A stretch of 64,000 bases of DNA from Synechococcus sp. CC9902 (GCF_000012505.1 NC_007513.1:992001-1056000), one strand, 5' to 3'. Numbered from the stretch's first letter, positions 46,460 through 56,499 are shown. A program made the numbers and translations. Notes: generated by a model not told the origin, from the letters alone.

Positions 46460-47757
46460 GCTTCTGCCCCTGTCGCTTTAAGCAGCATGTCGCTTTTGGT
46501 TTGAACTCTGTTCATGGCAGCGGCTGAGGCGGCAGTTGCCGTGCCGACATCGCGATTGGTCTTCTCTGGTTCGGCAGTTAGCAGGCCATTCAGTTGGCGT
46601 TGAAGAAGATCACTGAGCTGGGCATAAAGCGGTGATGGTGGCCTTGAAACGGAGTACTCCAAAGCCTTCGCGATTTCAGGAAGGGCCGACGACACCGCGA
46701 TGAGCTCTGGATCCCTAAACAAGCTTTTGCTGGTGGGGGTGTAGCCCTGGTTGAGGAACCGTTCACGCTGCGCAGCTTCAGAGGTGAGATATCGAATCGC
46801 TTCAACAGCGGCCTCTTGATGCGGTGACTGTTTGAGCAAGCTCAAACCCCAGCTGCCAACGGTGGCGGCAGGACTTTGATCGGGTTCCGCAACCATCAGT
46901 GCAATTCCAACGTTTCCCCGCACGTTGCTTTCGGGTTTTTGGAGCTCTGCCCAGGCATAGGGCCAGTTGCGCATGAATGCTGCATCCCCGGCTTTAAATG
47001 CCTGCAGCGATTCTGATTCCGAATAATTGATTACCGCTTTTGGACTGGCTCCAGTTGTGATCAGTGATTGCATCCAGGCGGCTGCACGAGCTGCCGACGT
47101 TGCGTCGAGTTCGAGTTGACCGGTGGCTGGGTTAAGCCACTGGCCTCCGAAGCCATGGAGCACTTCAACGAAGTTGCAACTCAATCCTTCGTATTGCCTT
47201 CCTTGCCAGACATAGCCATTGGTGACGCGCTTGGTTTGGACCAAATTGATGGCGATGTCGGACAGTTGCTCTGGAGTGGAGGGAGGCGAGTCCATCAGGT
47301 CGGTCCGCCAATACAAAACGCCAACATCAGCGCCAAGGGGCCATCGATAGAGCTGACCTTTGTGGTGATTGCCAAGGCGAGCGCCCAAGATCAATTGATC
47401 AAGAGCGGCTTGATCGAACCAGGGATCAAGGGGTTCGAGCCAACCTGCTTCGGCATATTTCGGCAGCCAGGTGACATCCATCAACAGGGCATCAAAGGGG
47501 GTGTCCCCCAGCAACAAACTGCTAATTGCGAGATCAGAAATCGACTCGGTTTCCAGGGGTCCACGGATGACCTCAAGGTGAATTGATCCGCGGTGCTCAC
47601 GATTGAAGGCTTCGACCATTTGAGTACTTGCATCCGCATAGGGCGCAGGCATCAAAATTGAGACGGGTACAGGCTGTTTCTGGCCTGACCATGCCAGACA
47701 AGCCAGAACAAACAGCAGACCGATCAAGCCGCTGGCAATCCGGAAGCCTCGTCTCAT
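46456..47757 (-). CDS. ggtB: Glucosylglycerol-binding lipoprotein of ABC transporter
   Basis: A 433-aa solute-binding protein (SBP family 1). The N-terminus has a signal with lipobox VLAC, giving a lipidated cysteine near residue 20. The mature part has the two-lobed pattern with TWLPKYAEAGWLEPLD and YGYVWQGRQYEGL-like contacts. In Synechocystis the matching protein binds glucosylglycerol, sucrose and trehalose. Overlaps ggpS and ggtC by four bases. Confidence 0.9.
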   Translation of the reverse strand: MRRGFRIASGLIGLLFVLACLAWSGQKQPVPVSILMPAPYADASTQMVEAFNREHRGSIHLEVIRGPLETESISDLAISSLLLGDTPFDALLMDVTWLPKYAEAGWLEPLDPWFDQAALDQLILGARLGNHHKGQLYRWPLGADVGVLYWRTDLMDSPPSTPEQLSDIAINLVQTKRVTNGYVWQGRQYEGLSCNFVEVLHGFGGQWLNPATGQLELDATSAARAAAWMQSLITTGASPKAVINYSESESLQAFKAGDAAFMRNWPYAWAELQKPESNVRGNVGIALMVAEPDQSPAATVGSWGLSLLKQSPHQEAAVEAIRYLTSEAAQRERFLNQGYTPTSKSLFRDPELIAVSSALPEIAKALEYSVSRPPSPLYAQLSDLLQRQLNGLLTAEPEKTNRDVGTATAASAAAMNRVQTKSDMLLKATGAEA

Positions 47758-49250
47758 TCGGGCGTCGTTGACGGCGGCTCGAAACCAGAAAGTTGTTCTT
47801 CAGCCCAGTCCTTCACGGTGTAATTCTCGACCGCAGTGCACATGCGCGTCATGCGATCGCGTTGTGCATCTGAATCCATGAACAGAGCCTTTTCAATGGC
47901 TTCATCCATCCGTTTGTTGGAATACGGGTTTGTGAGAACAGCGCCGTCGAGTACCACAGACGCTCCCGTGAATTCGGAAAGAACAAGAACTCCTCCACGG
48001 TTGCGTCGTGCTGCGGCGTATTCCTTAGCAACAAGATTGAGGCCGTCCCGTAAAGGGGTAATCCAACAAACATCGGCTTGACAGAACCAAGCCACCATTT
48101 CGTCGTAGGGAATTCTTCGCGTTGAAAAACGAATTGGAACCCAATCTATTTTGCTAAAACGACCATTAATTCGTCCTGCTATCTCTTCTATTGTGCGCTG
48201 AGTATCTTCGTAGATCTTCATCCCACTTGCTGCTGCAACGCAAGCCAACATCAGAACCACTTCGCCATGAAGGTCTTCACGACGTTCCAACAGCCTTTCA
48301 AAGGTAAGAAGAAGTGCTTCGTTGCCCTTGGTGTAGTCAACGCGACTGGCGGAGAGAATTAACTTGCGTCCTTTTTTTGTGTCTTGAACAATTAGTTCAC
48401 CATGACTTTCAACAGAAGCACTCCAGCTGAGTTCTTGAATCACATCCGGTGAGGTGCCAACGGGTGAACTCAACAACTGAATGCGACGACCGTTGTGCTC
48501 CAGGTAACTCGTAACAGTCCCTTCAGAAAGTGCTGTCCCTACTGGAATGAACTTCGAATCAACCGGAACCTTTGGACCACGTTTTGCTCCCACGAGGGTG
48601 CTCGCTGCACGGGCAAAATTCTCGGTGTAACGCGGAATATGAAACCCGACAACATCGCAACAGAGCAAACTTTCTAAGATCTGTTCACGCCAGGGGAGAA
48701 TCGCAAAAACATCATTGCTTGGGAATGGCGTGTGATGGAAAAAGGCTACTTTTAGATCAGGTCGACTACTTCTTATGTATCCAGGTACGAGCCAAAGGTT
48801 GTAATCGTGAACCCAAACAGTTGCTCCCTCTGCAGCTTCTTTGCAAGCGGCTTCAGCAAAACGACGATTAACTTCCTCAAAGATTCCCCAATCAGCATTG
48901 TTAACATTAAAATGCGTTGGAAAGGTATGAAGTATTGGCCAAAAACATTCCTTGGAAGTGATGTGATAAAAACTAGATATTTGATTGTCTTCTAAGGGAA
49001 TCCTGCACAAAGTGAATGGCGCAGGATTCGTCATTTCAATACTTTCGTCCTCTGCATTGTCAACAGAATCAACGCGTCTCCAAGCAATCCATGTTCCATC
49101 TTCCTTGTTTCTAAATAAATTTCTAAGGGTTGGTATTATCCCGTTCGGACTTTTTTGATCGACCCAAGTTCTATTGCCTTCGCTATCTATTGATTCGTCA
49201 AAAGGTGTTCGGTGATAAAGGATTACGAAAGAACTACTGCCAATGCTCAT
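47754..49250 (-). CDS. ggpS: Glucosylglycerol-phosphate synthase
   Basis: A 498-aa retaining glycosyltransferase (GT20, OtsA-like) joining ADP-glucose and glycerol 3-phosphate, the first step of glucosylglycerol synthesis. Marks: FYHITSKECFWPILHTFP, VWVHDYNLWLVPGYIR, FFHHTPFPSNDVF, SRVDYTKG and LRDGLNLVAKEYAA. Its first gene position in a five-gene operon with overlapping transporter genes suggests salt-regulated expression. The matching phosphatase is not in this window. Confidence 0.95.
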   Translation of the reverse strand: MSIGSSSFVILYHRTPFDESIDSEGNRTWVDQKSPNGIIPTLRNLFRNKEDGTWIAWRRVDSVDNAEDESIEMTNPAPFTLCRIPLEDNQISSFYHITSKECFWPILHTFPTHFNVNNADWGIFEEVNRRFAEAACKEAAEGATVWVHDYNLWLVPGYIRSSRPDLKVAFFHHTPFPSNDVFAILPWREQILESLLCCDVVGFHIPRYTENFARAASTLVGAKRGPKVPVDSKFIPVGTALSEGTVTSYLEHNGRRIQLLSSPVGTSPDVIQELSWSASVESHGELIVQDTKKGRKLILSASRVDYTKGNEALLLTFERLLERREDLHGEVVLMLACVAAASGMKIYEDTQRTIEEIAGRINGRFSKIDWVPIRFSTRRIPYDEMVAWFCQADVCWITPLRDGLNLVAKEYAAARRNRGGVLVLSEFTGASVVLDGAVLTNPYSNKRMDEAIEKALFMDSDAQRDRMTRMCTAVENYTVKDWAEEQLSGFEPPSTTPE

Positions 49251-49301
49251 TGATTATTTCTTGAATTAGTTTCACTACCCTTCATGATGGCCCTGGATTT
49301 G

Positions 49302-49862
49302 TCAAACAGAAGTCTTGTTTTGCAGATTCGTTAGAAAATCAAGGACTTCCTGGGCGTGGCCACTAGGACGCACGGCTACCCACCGTTGCTGCAGAACCCC
49401 ATCAGGATCAATCAAAAACGTGTGTCGCAAAGAATAGGGAGCCATCCATGAGCCATAAGCCTTGCTGACTGTTCCGTCCGGATCCGACAGGAGGGGGAAA
49501 CTAAGGCCTTCGCTTTCACAGAAGGACTCGTGATCATCCACGCTGTCGGCGCTGATCCCCACCACTTCTGCGTTTGCCGCTAAATAATCGGAGTGAAGAG
49601 TCTCGAATCCACGCGCTTCGATTGTGCAGCCGCCGGTGAAGTCTCTGGGGTAAAAATAAACAGCAACCCAACGGCCCTTGAAATCCTGTAGAGACCAGTT
49701 GCTCTGGTCGGGTTGTGAACGGCTGGAACCGGGCAAGCTGAAAGCTGGAGCTGTGTTGCCTGTTTCCAAAACAACACCCCCAAGAGCGGATGCTCTTGAG
49801 GGTTTAAGAGACCAAGCTGTAAGCAGTAGGCCGGTTTGAATCAGAAGTTCTCGCCGGTGCAC
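49302..49862 (-). CDS. Peroxiredoxin of PrxQ/BCP type, exported
   Basis: A 186-aa thiol peroxidase. The N-terminus carries a signal-like segment LLIQTGLLLTAWSL ending ASA, suggesting lumen or periplasm. The core has FYPRDFTGGCTIEARGF with the peroxidatic Cys in GGCT; the resolving Cys usually five residues on is absent (EARGF), and a later Cys is in FCESEG. This may make it a 1-Cys or atypical enzyme. rpmB is upstream on the same strand. Confidence 0.85.
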   Translation of the reverse strand: MHRRELLIQTGLLLTAWSLKPSRASALGGVVLETGNTAPAFSLPGSSRSQPDQSNWSLQDFKGRWVAVYFYPRDFTGGCTIEARGFETLHSDYLAANAEVVGISADSVDDHESFCESEGLSFPLLSDPDGTVSKAYGSWMAPYSLRHTFLIDPDGVLQQRWVAVRPSGHAQEVLDFLTNLQNKTSV

Positions 49863-49873
49863 GATCTACAGGG

Positions 49874-50110
49874 TCAGAGTTTGGCCAGGTTAATGCCCAA
49901 AGACTTGGCATAGGGACCCAATCCCTTTTTTTGAATCGTCTTCAAAGCACGGGTGGTGACGCGCAATTTGATCCAACGATTCCCTTCAGCCCACCAAAGG
50001 CGACGTTGCTGCAGATTGGCTTGCTGCAACTTCTTGGTGCGGATGTGGGAATGGCTCACGGCCATGCCGTTGTTGGCGCGAGTACCTGTGAGCTGACACA
50101 CCCGAGACAT
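49874..50110 (-). CDS. rpmB: 50S ribosomal protein L28
   Basis: A 78-aa ribosomal protein. [23 protein letters not shown] and the [19 protein letters not shown] stretch match L28. It lies between htpG and the peroxiredoxin gene on the same strand, 75 bases after htpG's stop. Confidence 0.97.
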
Positions 50111-50185
50111 GTATTTGTCCTACTGATTGAGTTGGTTGGATCTGTACAAACAGCTCCGGCCCCAATCTTACCAAAAGGTCCGTGA

Positions 50186-52090
50186 CTAAAGGCCTCGTTG
50201 CATCAGGGTTCCCATCAGTTCAGCGCTTCGGGTTTGAAAGCCAGCAAGTTCGTTGGGCTCGAGTCCGCCCACGCCAAGACGTGCCATGTCATAAAGATGA
50301 CGGGCGAGGTTTTCCGACAGGCTGAGGGTTGGAGAGCTCTCGCTGTTGCCCACCAAAACACTGCCCGATTGCAACTTGAGCAACCCTTCCACCAAAGGGT
50401 GTCGCCGATTCACCAGCAACACGTGATGATCGGGCAATCCAGGTAGCCGTTGTTCCATTAATGCGCCCATATCGTTGAGGCGGCGCATTTGCTCGGGAAG
50501 CAAAATCATCGCCGGTGGTGCTCCTTCCGCCTTAAGCGCTTGCACCTGCACGGTCACCTTCTCGTTGTTGAGCGCGTCTTTGATCAAGCTGCGCAGCCGT
50601 TCTGAGTCGGTGGTTCCGTCTTGATCAGCCAATTCAGGGTCTTCTTCCTTGAGGCTTTCATCCAGCTCTGCATCCACACGTTGGAACTTGAGTTCCTCAT
50701 GGCGGTATTCCAGCCATGGGATGAACTGTGTATCAATCACCGTTTCGAGTTTCAGCACCTCTGCTCCCTGCGCTGTCCAAAGATTGAGTGCCCCTGCTTG
50801 GGAAACATCGTCTGTGCTGTAAAGAATTCGTTTGCTGTGTTCTTCGCTCAACCGGCTTCGGTATCCCTCCAGTGTGGTGAACGATTTGCCATTGGCTTCG
50901 ATGGGGTCATCTCCGTCCTGCTCATTTGCATTCGTCGTTGTTCCGAATAGAATCAATTCAGACACTTGATCGGCAAACTTTTCATCTTCCATTGCACCGA
51001 TTTTTACAAATGGTGCGAGCGAATCCCAGGCTTCGGCGTAAGCTTTGGGATCATCTTTTTTGAGTGACCGCAAGCGATCAGAAACTTTCTTGGCGACAAA
51101 ATTTCCGATCGAGCGAACCCGCCGATCCGTTTGCAAGGCACTTCTGCTCACATTGAGAGGGATATCCGGAGAATCAATCACTCCCCTTAGCGGCAGAAGG
51201 TAGCGAGGTACGACCTCTTTGATTGAATCGCTAACAAACACTTGGTTGCAGTACAACTTGATTTCTCCCTTCTCCCAATCAGCCCGTCCTGTCTGTTTGG
51301 GAAAGAATAAAATACCTTGCAAATTATATGGGTAGTCGGTATTTAGATGTACCCAAAGGAGCGGATCGCCTTGGAATGGATACAGATAGTTATAAAGATC
51401 GATGTAATCTTGATCACTTAAATCTCTAGAGCTCTTCCGCCAAGGGGCTTCCATTTTGTTGATTGTTTCACCCTCCAGTTGCACTGGAACCGACATAAAG
51501 TCGCAGTAGGTGTTGATCAAGGTGCGAATCCTTGCGGGCTCAAGATATTCCATCTCTTCTTCCATGAGATGGAGAACAACATCGGTTCCAGGCTCGCTAC
51601 GTTCACCCCCCGTTAAGTTGAAATTGGGCGACCCATCGCAGCTCCAACAAACAGGCTCCTGATCGGGTTTAGCCGACTGCGTGATCAACTCGACGCGGTC
51701 AGCCACCATGAAGCTTGAGTAAAAGCCAAGGCCGAAGTGGCCGATGATCGCGTCGTCCTCTTGCTTGTATTTCTCTAAAAAATCCTCAGCGCTGGAGAAG
51801 GCCACCTGGTTGATGTAGCGCTTCACCTCATCGGCGGTCATGCCGATGCCGTTGTCAGAAATGGTGAGGGTTTTGGCTTCGCGATCCACGTGAATCTTGA
51901 TGGCTCCATCGTCTCCCTCTGAACAATCGCCAGCCATGGCAGCCATTCTTCGCTTGCTGATGGCATCAACACCATTGCTGACAAGTTCCCTGAGAAATAC
52001 CTCATGGCCGGAGTAAACGGCCTTTTTAATGATCGGGAAGATGTTTTCGGTGTGGATCTGAATTTGACCCTGTTCGTCCAACACCGCCAT
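50186..52090 (-). CDS. htpG: Hsp90-type chaperone HtpG
   Basis: A 634-aa chaperone. The N-terminal ATPase has LVSNGVDAISKR (in place of the usual LISNASDA), LTISDNGIGMT and FGLGFYSSFMVADRV; the middle domain contains NVSRSALQTDRRVRSIGNFVAKKV. HtpG helps phycobilisome linker stability and stress tolerance in cyanobacteria. ATG start, upstream gap of about 130 bases to the membrane-protein gene. Confidence 0.95.
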   Translation of the reverse strand: MAVLDEQGQIQIHTENIFPIIKKAVYSGHEVFLRELVSNGVDAISKRRMAAMAGDCSEGDDGAIKIHVDREAKTLTISDNGIGMTADEVKRYINQVAFSSAEDFLEKYKQEDDAIIGHFGLGFYSSFMVADRVELITQSAKPDQEPVCWSCDGSPNFNLTGGERSEPGTDVVLHLMEEEMEYLEPARIRTLINTYCDFMSVPVQLEGETINKMEAPWRKSSRDLSDQDYIDLYNYLYPFQGDPLLWVHLNTDYPYNLQGILFFPKQTGRADWEKGEIKLYCNQVFVSDSIKEVVPRYLLPLRGVIDSPDIPLNVSRSALQTDRRVRSIGNFVAKKVSDRLRSLKKDDPKAYAEAWDSLAPFVKIGAMEDEKFADQVSELILFGTTTNANEQDGDDPIEANGKSFTTLEGYRSRLSEEHSKRILYSTDDVSQAGALNLWTAQGAEVLKLETVIDTQFIPWLEYRHEELKFQRVDAELDESLKEEDPELADQDGTTDSERLRSLIKDALNNEKVTVQVQALKAEGAPPAMILLPEQMRRLNDMGALMEQRLPGLPDHHVLLVNRRHPLVEGLLKLQSGSVLVGNSESSPTLSLSENLARHLYDMARLGVGGLEPNELAGFQTRSAELMGTLMQRGL

Positions 52091-52217
52091 GACAACAACG
52101 TGAAAACCTGACCATAGAGATGGGTGCTGTCCTAACTCAACGACGGTTGTAGGGGGGGTCTCCGAACCATCACCGGCTTGCCTAGAGCAACCTCATGCAA
52201 ACTTGTGTTTTGGCTGA

Positions 52218-52832
52218 TTGGCCGTGACATTGCAGGGTTGGCGGATTACGACCTTGGTGACTTGTCTCATTGTCGTTGGCTTGGTGATCAACTTTGGGCT
52301 GGCGGGGTGGAATGCACCGGCGATCACCCATGCGATCGATGCCACGGGGCGGAGTTCCCTCATCCTTTTTGCGATTGCTTTTACGGCCTCCAGCGTTGTA
52401 AGTGTTTGGCCGTCTTCTCTCTCTCGTTGGTCGCTGCGAAATCGGCGTTGGATCGGTCTCAGTTTCGCTTCATCCCATTTCATCCATCTCGGTCTGATCA
52501 TCTCGATGACCGTTTTCTTTCCGGATCCATTTGTGCGTGATCAGTCCATGGCTCAGTGGGTGTTTGGTGGACTTGCCTATGGGTTTGTGTTGTTAATGGC
52601 ACTTACCTCAACCGATCAGGCTCAGCGTTGGATGGGGATGAAGACCTGGAAACGTCTTCACTTTGTTGGAAGCCATTGGATCTGGACGCTCTTCTTGCTC
52701 ACTTATTTGAAACATGTGAAGCAAGGCCCCATGTGGTTTTATCTGCCCTTCTTGGTGTTCACCTTGGCGTTGATTCCAATTCGATATGCGAAACACACAC
52801 CTCCAAAAGCTCCCATCGGAGCATCGATGTGA
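52218..52832 (+). CDS. Ferric reductase-like/MsrQ-like membrane protein
   Basis: A 204-aa protein with about six hydrophobic segments and paired His residues in SSHFIHLG and HFVGSHWIWTLFLLTYLKH, typical of heme-b-binding ferric reductase-like transmembrane domains. MsrQ-like proteins supply electrons to periplasmic methionine sulfoxide reductase, but no MsrP partner is here. Start is TTG 52,218 or GTG 52,224. Confidence 0.8.
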   Translation: MAVTLQGWRITTLVTCLIVVGLVINFGLAGWNAPAITHAIDATGRSSLILFAIAFTASSVVSVWPSSLSRWSLRNRRWIGLSFASSHFIHLGLIISMTVFFPDPFVRDQSMAQWVFGGLAYGFVLLMALTSTDQAQRWMGMKTWKRLHFVGSHWIWTLFLLTYLKHVKQGPMWFYLPFLVFTLALIPIRYAKHTPPKAPIGASM

Positions 52833-52839
52833 GCGGCTC

Positions 52840-53064
52840 TCAGCCGGCTTTTTGAAGATCTGGCCGCTCTTCGGCCAGGATCGCGCCTTCAACGGGGCAC
52901 ACCTGTAGGCAGATCCCGCAATCGATACAGGTGTCGAAATTGATCACGTAAAAATCGGTGCCCTTGCTGTTTTTACCGCTGCCTTGGTCGATACAGGCCA
53001 CTGGGCATGCATCAACGCAATCGGCGATGCCTTCGCACACCTCAGAAACGATGGTGTGGGCCAT
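52840..53064 (-). CDS. Bacterial-type 4Fe-4S dicluster ferredoxin
   Basis: A 74-aa ferredoxin with two cluster motifs: CEGIADCVDACPVACI and CIDCGICLQVCP. The first has a C-x5-C spacing with an extra Cys, as in seven-Fe or modified cyanobacterial members. It carries electrons in unspecified reactions. ATG start at 53,064, 27 bases after the hisZ stop. Confidence 0.93.
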   Translation of the reverse strand: MAHTIVSEVCEGIADCVDACPVACIDQGSGKNSKGTDFYVINFDTCIDCGICLQVCPVEGAILAEERPDLQKAG

Positions 53065-53091
53065 GGCAAAACAATCTCCGTTGGCTGAACT

Positions 53092-54270
53092 TTAAAGATC
53101 CACCCAGTCGAGCTGTAGGTCCCCGCGAGCCTGCGCAAGAGCCTGGGCTTCATCCATGGATCGGATCGGCTGCAGCTCGAGGACAGCACTGTGTCCTTTC
53201 GCATGCCATTGCTGCTGGTGATCGAGGGCCGTTTCCAAGTTTGAATTCGAGGAGTAGGCCACCAACACGTCCGTCGTGTCTGCTTTTGCCGATTCATCCT
53301 CCACTAGGAGCTCTCGAATCGGATCGATCGCCAAGCTGAAGCCCGCGCCAAATGCTTGGTTTTCAGGTGCTCCACACCGTTGAACCAGCTCGTCGTAACG
53401 ACCGCCACGGGCAAGCACCACGGGTGCCGAACGGCCGTTGCAGACCAGCTGAAAGACCAACCCGGTGTACAGCTCAAATTGGGGTTGAAAGGTGGGGTCG
53501 AGTTGAAGAGCGATGTCTTGCTCAAGGGCTGTTTTGCTGAGGAGCGAGCAAAGGCGATCGAGATCCTCAAAGACGGGTTGTTGGCCAAACAAGTGTCGTA
53601 GCTGCTGGAGCACGTCTTTTGGCGTTCCACGACACTCCATCAGTGACAGCAGTGTTTTGCGTTCGTTGGGCAACAACTCCATCGTTTCGACGGCTAGACG
53701 GTCGAAATGGACCAGAGCCCAACGCACCGCATCCCGTTTTGGACCCTCGTATGGAGAAAGGATCAATTCCATGAGTTGGGTATGTCCCAACAGCAGTCGA
53801 GGTTGCGTCGATGGGCCCAGCTTCAAAGAGGCGATAGATGCCATCAACAGGCTGAGCAATTCCATCTCCGCCTCGATGGCGGCGACTCCAAATAGCTCCA
53901 CTCCGCTCTGGAGGTTTTCTTCAATGCACTGACCACCCTCGTCTGCGGCCCTGGATCGAAACACGGTGCCTGATGCCCACAAACGCATGGGGCGTGGTCG
54001 TGTTGCCAGTCGCGTGCAGGCGGCTCGAGCAATCGATGCCGTCATTTCTGGTCGTAACCCCAATGGGTCGTCAGCGACAAGACGCACAATGTCGCGACTG
54101 GCGATGGCACCCCCCGCCATCAAAGTTTTCATCCGTTCCACACGGGGCGGAGAAACCTCGTCATAACCCCAAAGTCGAAACACACGAGCGAGTCGCTCCG
54201 TGATGTTCCGATTGGTTTCCACCTGGTGCGGATTCAGATCCCTTGCGCCAGCGGCTGGTTGCAGCGCCAT
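53092..54270 (-). CDS. hisZ: ATP phosphoribosyltransferase regulatory subunit
   Basis: A 392-aa HisRS paralogue lacking tRNA-charging ability, which activates short-form HisG, first step of histidine synthesis. Class II synthetase pattern: [38 protein letters not shown] and [15 protein letters not shown]. It shows no anticodon-binding domain. ATG start 54,270; the ferredoxin follows and the IMPase-family gene precedes. Confidence 0.93.
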   Translation of the reverse strand: MALQPAAGARDLNPHQVETNRNITERLARVFRLWGYDEVSPPRVERMKTLMAGGAIASRDIVRLVADDPLGLRPEMTASIARAACTRLATRPRPMRLWASGTVFRSRAADEGGQCIEENLQSGVELFGVAAIEAEMELLSLLMASIASLKLGPSTQPRLLLGHTQLMELILSPYEGPKRDAVRWALVHFDRLAVETMELLPNERKTLLSLMECRGTPKDVLQQLRHLFGQQPVFEDLDRLCSLLSKTALEQDIALQLDPTFQPQFELYTGLVFQLVCNGRSAPVVLARGGRYDELVQRCGAPENQAFGAGFSLAIDPIRELLVEDESAKADTTDVLVAYSSNSNLETALDHQQQWHAKGHSAVLELQPIRSMDEAQALAQARGDLQLDWVDL

Positions 54271-54292
54271 TGTCGGAGTACTCGCCTCGTGA

Positions 54293-55180
54293 TCAGGATC
54301 CCATGGCCGTGACCTCGGGCGCCCCGAAAGCTGATCCTTCCAAGGGCGTCACCTGGGCAAGTACATCGAGAATGGCTGGATGCAGCTGTGGTCCAGCGGC
54401 GACAACGCGTCCCGAGTTCAGCTGAAATGCCTCGCCTTGATATCCACTGATATGCCCTCCAGCGATATCCACCAAGGCGACACCCGCAGCAAGATCCCAT
54501 GGAGATAAACCACGTTCCCAATAGCCGTCTTGACGCCCTGCGGCGACGAAGGCCAGGTCGACTGCCGCGGCACCACCTCGTCGAACTCCCCGGGTGCGAT
54601 GGGTCAACCAGCAAAACTCTGCGTAGTTGTTGTCCAAGCGGGTGTGTCGGTCGTAGGCGAATCCAGTCACGAGCAGTGAATCCTCGAGTTGTTGACAGCT
54701 GCTCACGGTGATCGCCTGTTCGTTGCAGAACGCCCCTATCCCGGGTGCTCCCCAATACACCTCTCCAAGAAAAGGAACCGCAATGGCTCCAAGCACTGGT
54801 GTTTGACGAAACGTGAGACCAATGGAAGTGGCGAAGAATGGATAGCCATGGGCAAAATTCGTTGTCCCATCAAGCGGATCAACGCACCAACGCAGGCCGT
54901 CCTGTTCACCTGCTGCACCACTCTCTTCAGCTAAGACTGCGATATCTGGCGTTGCAGCTGCCAAACAATCCAACACAACCTTTTCTGCGGCGACATCGGC
55001 GTTCGTGACGAGATCACCGACGCGACCTTTGCTTTTTATGGAGGCCAGGCGTCCGTAGTGGCGCATCAACTCAGCTCCTCCGAGTTCAGCGGCTTCGCGA
55101 GCGATTTCAACCAGTCGTGTGAGTTCAGTCGTGGTTAAACCGGCCTCCGCTGCGGCCGTTGCCGTGAGTTGTTGGGCCAT
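54293..55180 (-). CDS. Inositol monophosphatase family protein
   Basis: From ATG 55,180 the protein is 295 aa. Li-sensitive phosphatase motifs: [31 protein letters not shown] and [10 protein letters not shown]. Substrates could be inositol phosphates, histidinol phosphate or sugar phosphates. The next gene on the same strand, 22 bases on, is hisZ, so a histidinol-phosphatase role is possible, but this is only inference. Confidence 0.88.
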   Translation of the reverse strand: MAQQLTATAAAEAGLTTTELTRLVEIAREAAELGGAELMRHYGRLASIKSKGRVGDLVTNADVAAEKVVLDCLAAATPDIAVLAEESGAAGEQDGLRWCVDPLDGTTNFAHGYPFFATSIGLTFRQTPVLGAIAVPFLGEVYWGAPGIGAFCNEQAITVSSCQQLEDSLLVTGFAYDRHTRLDNNYAEFCWLTHRTRGVRRGGAAAVDLAFVAAGRQDGYWERGLSPWDLAAGVALVDIAGGHISGYQGEAFQLNSGRVVAAGPQLHPAILDVLAQVTPLEGSAFGAPEVTAMGS

Positions 55181-55184
55181 GGAT

Positions 55185-55562
55185 TCACTCTTCTTCGATG
55201 GGGAGACCGGGACTGACTTTGCCTCGGCCGAAGTGTTGTCCAAATTGCAGTTCGTAAACCTCGTCTTCGTCTTGGGTCTCGGCTTCGAGAGGACCAATGG
55301 CTCTGGCGACGCACAACAGTCCGTATCCCTTTCGGCGTAGCTCATGGGACAAGCCCATGGCTTCCTTTTGATCTAGCTGGCCGCTTTGGACGCGGACAGC
55401 ACAGCTCGTACAGCATCCATTTCGACAGGAAAAAGGAAGCGGATCCCCCTGCTCTTCAAAGCTCTGCAGGATGTAGTCGCCTTCTGCAACCTCGTGGGTG
55501 ATGGTGCGGTTCTCTTGCCGCCAGTGAATGGTGATCTGGTGGCTAGGGCTCATGCCATCCAT
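55185..55562 (-). CDS. 2Fe-2S ferredoxin, plant type
   Basis: From ATG 55,562 (MDGMSPSHQ; alternative ATG 55,553) the product is 125 aa. The cluster motif CRNGCCTSC gives the C-x4-C-x2-C pattern, with an additional Cys, and the fourth ligand is in LLCVARA. The C-terminal acidic extension DEDEVYELQFGQ is longer than in PetF. Probably a minor ferredoxin. Stop is five bases before the IMPase ATG, so co-transcribed. Confidence 0.9.
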   Translation of the reverse strand: MDGMSPSHQITIHWRQENRTITHEVAEGDYILQSFEEQGDPLPFSCRNGCCTSCAVRVQSGQLDQKEAMGLSHELRRKGYGLLCVARAIGPLEAETQDEDEVYELQFGQHFGRGKVSPGLPIEEE

Positions 55563-55607
55563 CTGGAAACGCCCTGCTACATTGGCATCTGCCCCATAAA
55601 AGCCGGT

Positions 55608-55694
55608 GGAGAGCTGGCCGAGTGGTCGAAGGCGCAGCACTGGAAATGCTGTATAGGGGCAACTCTATCGAGGGTTCGAATCCCTCGCTCTCCG
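55608..55694 (+). tRNA. trnS: tRNA-Ser (anticodon GGA)
   Basis: The acceptor stem GGAGAGC/GCTCTCC closes an 87-nt cloverleaf with discriminator G. The anticodon loop CTGGAAA gives GGA. A long variable arm (TATAGGGGCAACTCTA) and the T-loop GGTTCGAATCC are typical of serine tRNAs. The 3' CCA is not encoded. Confidence 0.97.
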
Positions 55695-55707
55695 TCACAT
55701 AACACCC

Positions 55708-55735
55708 AAACCCCTTGCTTTGCAGGGGTTTTTTT
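55708..55735 (+). terminator. Terminator of tRNA-Ser
   Basis: AAACCCCTTGC / GCAGGGGTTT forms a hairpin with one mismatch in the stem, followed by a T-run. Confidence 0.9.
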
Positions 55736-56190
55736 ATTGGAATTTCTAAAAAAAAGGGGGGAGATGTTCTTCTATGCGACTTTTAAAGACTTAAGGACTA
55801 ATTTGCAGAGACTTCGTTGCTTAAGCTCATACAAGCAAGTCACGTTTTTGCCTAAATTCAAAAGTAGTTATGATCTTAAGAGTAAGATATGAGGCTTCAA
55901 TGATCGAGCTTTGGATCCTGATTTAATGTCTCAATTCGAAGACGTTAGCTTGTACAGGACTGCTTCTCAGGGCATCTGATTGAGTATTTCTGGGGATTTT
56001 GGTGGTCATTGATCCAGTGGAATGGATGGATGCATCTCCGTTGGTGAATCACTTATGGGTCGCGCGCTACTGAGTGAATCATGCATGACAGGAAATGGTA
56101 TATATACTTAGGCATTAATACGTAAAGTATTAATTGTGCTGGTTTACATGCATTGCCAGCATGATCTCAAACTCTTAATAGCCTGAAGAT
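55736..56190. other. AT-rich spacer behind tRNA-Ser
   Basis: About 450 bases with only very short frames: a 42-codon ATG frame at 55,764-55,892 just after GGGGGG, and tiny ones near 55,926. An inverted repeat ATTAATAC/GTATTAAT lies at 56,114-56,134 and TGCTGG/CCAGCA just after. No gene is convincingly supported. Confidence 0.5.
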
Positions 56191-56403
56191 ATGAATGGGT
56201 GCTTGATGACTTCCACTAACTCGTCAGACTTTTCATCCTTTGATTCTGTGTATACATCAGATGCTCATGATGAATATTTACTGGAGGTGTGGTTAAAGTC
56301 GCGGCTATTTTTTCTTCGACTTGCACATCCGGTTGATGATGTAGTTGCACTCATGGAAGAATTTGAGACAGGCGCTGCTCTCAAATCCGACTCATGGAAA
56401 TAG
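56191..56403 (+). CDS. Hypothetical protein, 70 aa
   Basis: A small acidic protein with Ser/Asp-rich N-terminal tail and helical C-terminal half. ATG 56,191 or ATG 56,206 (MTSTNS) may be the start. No family recognised. It is one of a few orphan genes in the patch behind tRNA-Ser. Confidence 0.55.
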   Translation: MNGCLMTSTNSSDFSSFDSVYTSDAHDEYLLEVWLKSRLFFLRLAHPVDDVVALMEEFETGAALKSDSWK

Positions 56404-56499
56404 AATGTATTTAGGCCAATGGTGGTTGATTGGAAAGTGCGAGACTACGTCAACTAAATTTTTTAGAGCCTCCTTGTTCTTACGTCGGGATCGTTGAAA

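Noticed and set aside
55764-55892. 42-codon ATG frame behind the tRNA
   Set aside because: Only a G-run directly before the ATG supports it, too close for a ribosome-binding site; composition is not distinctive.
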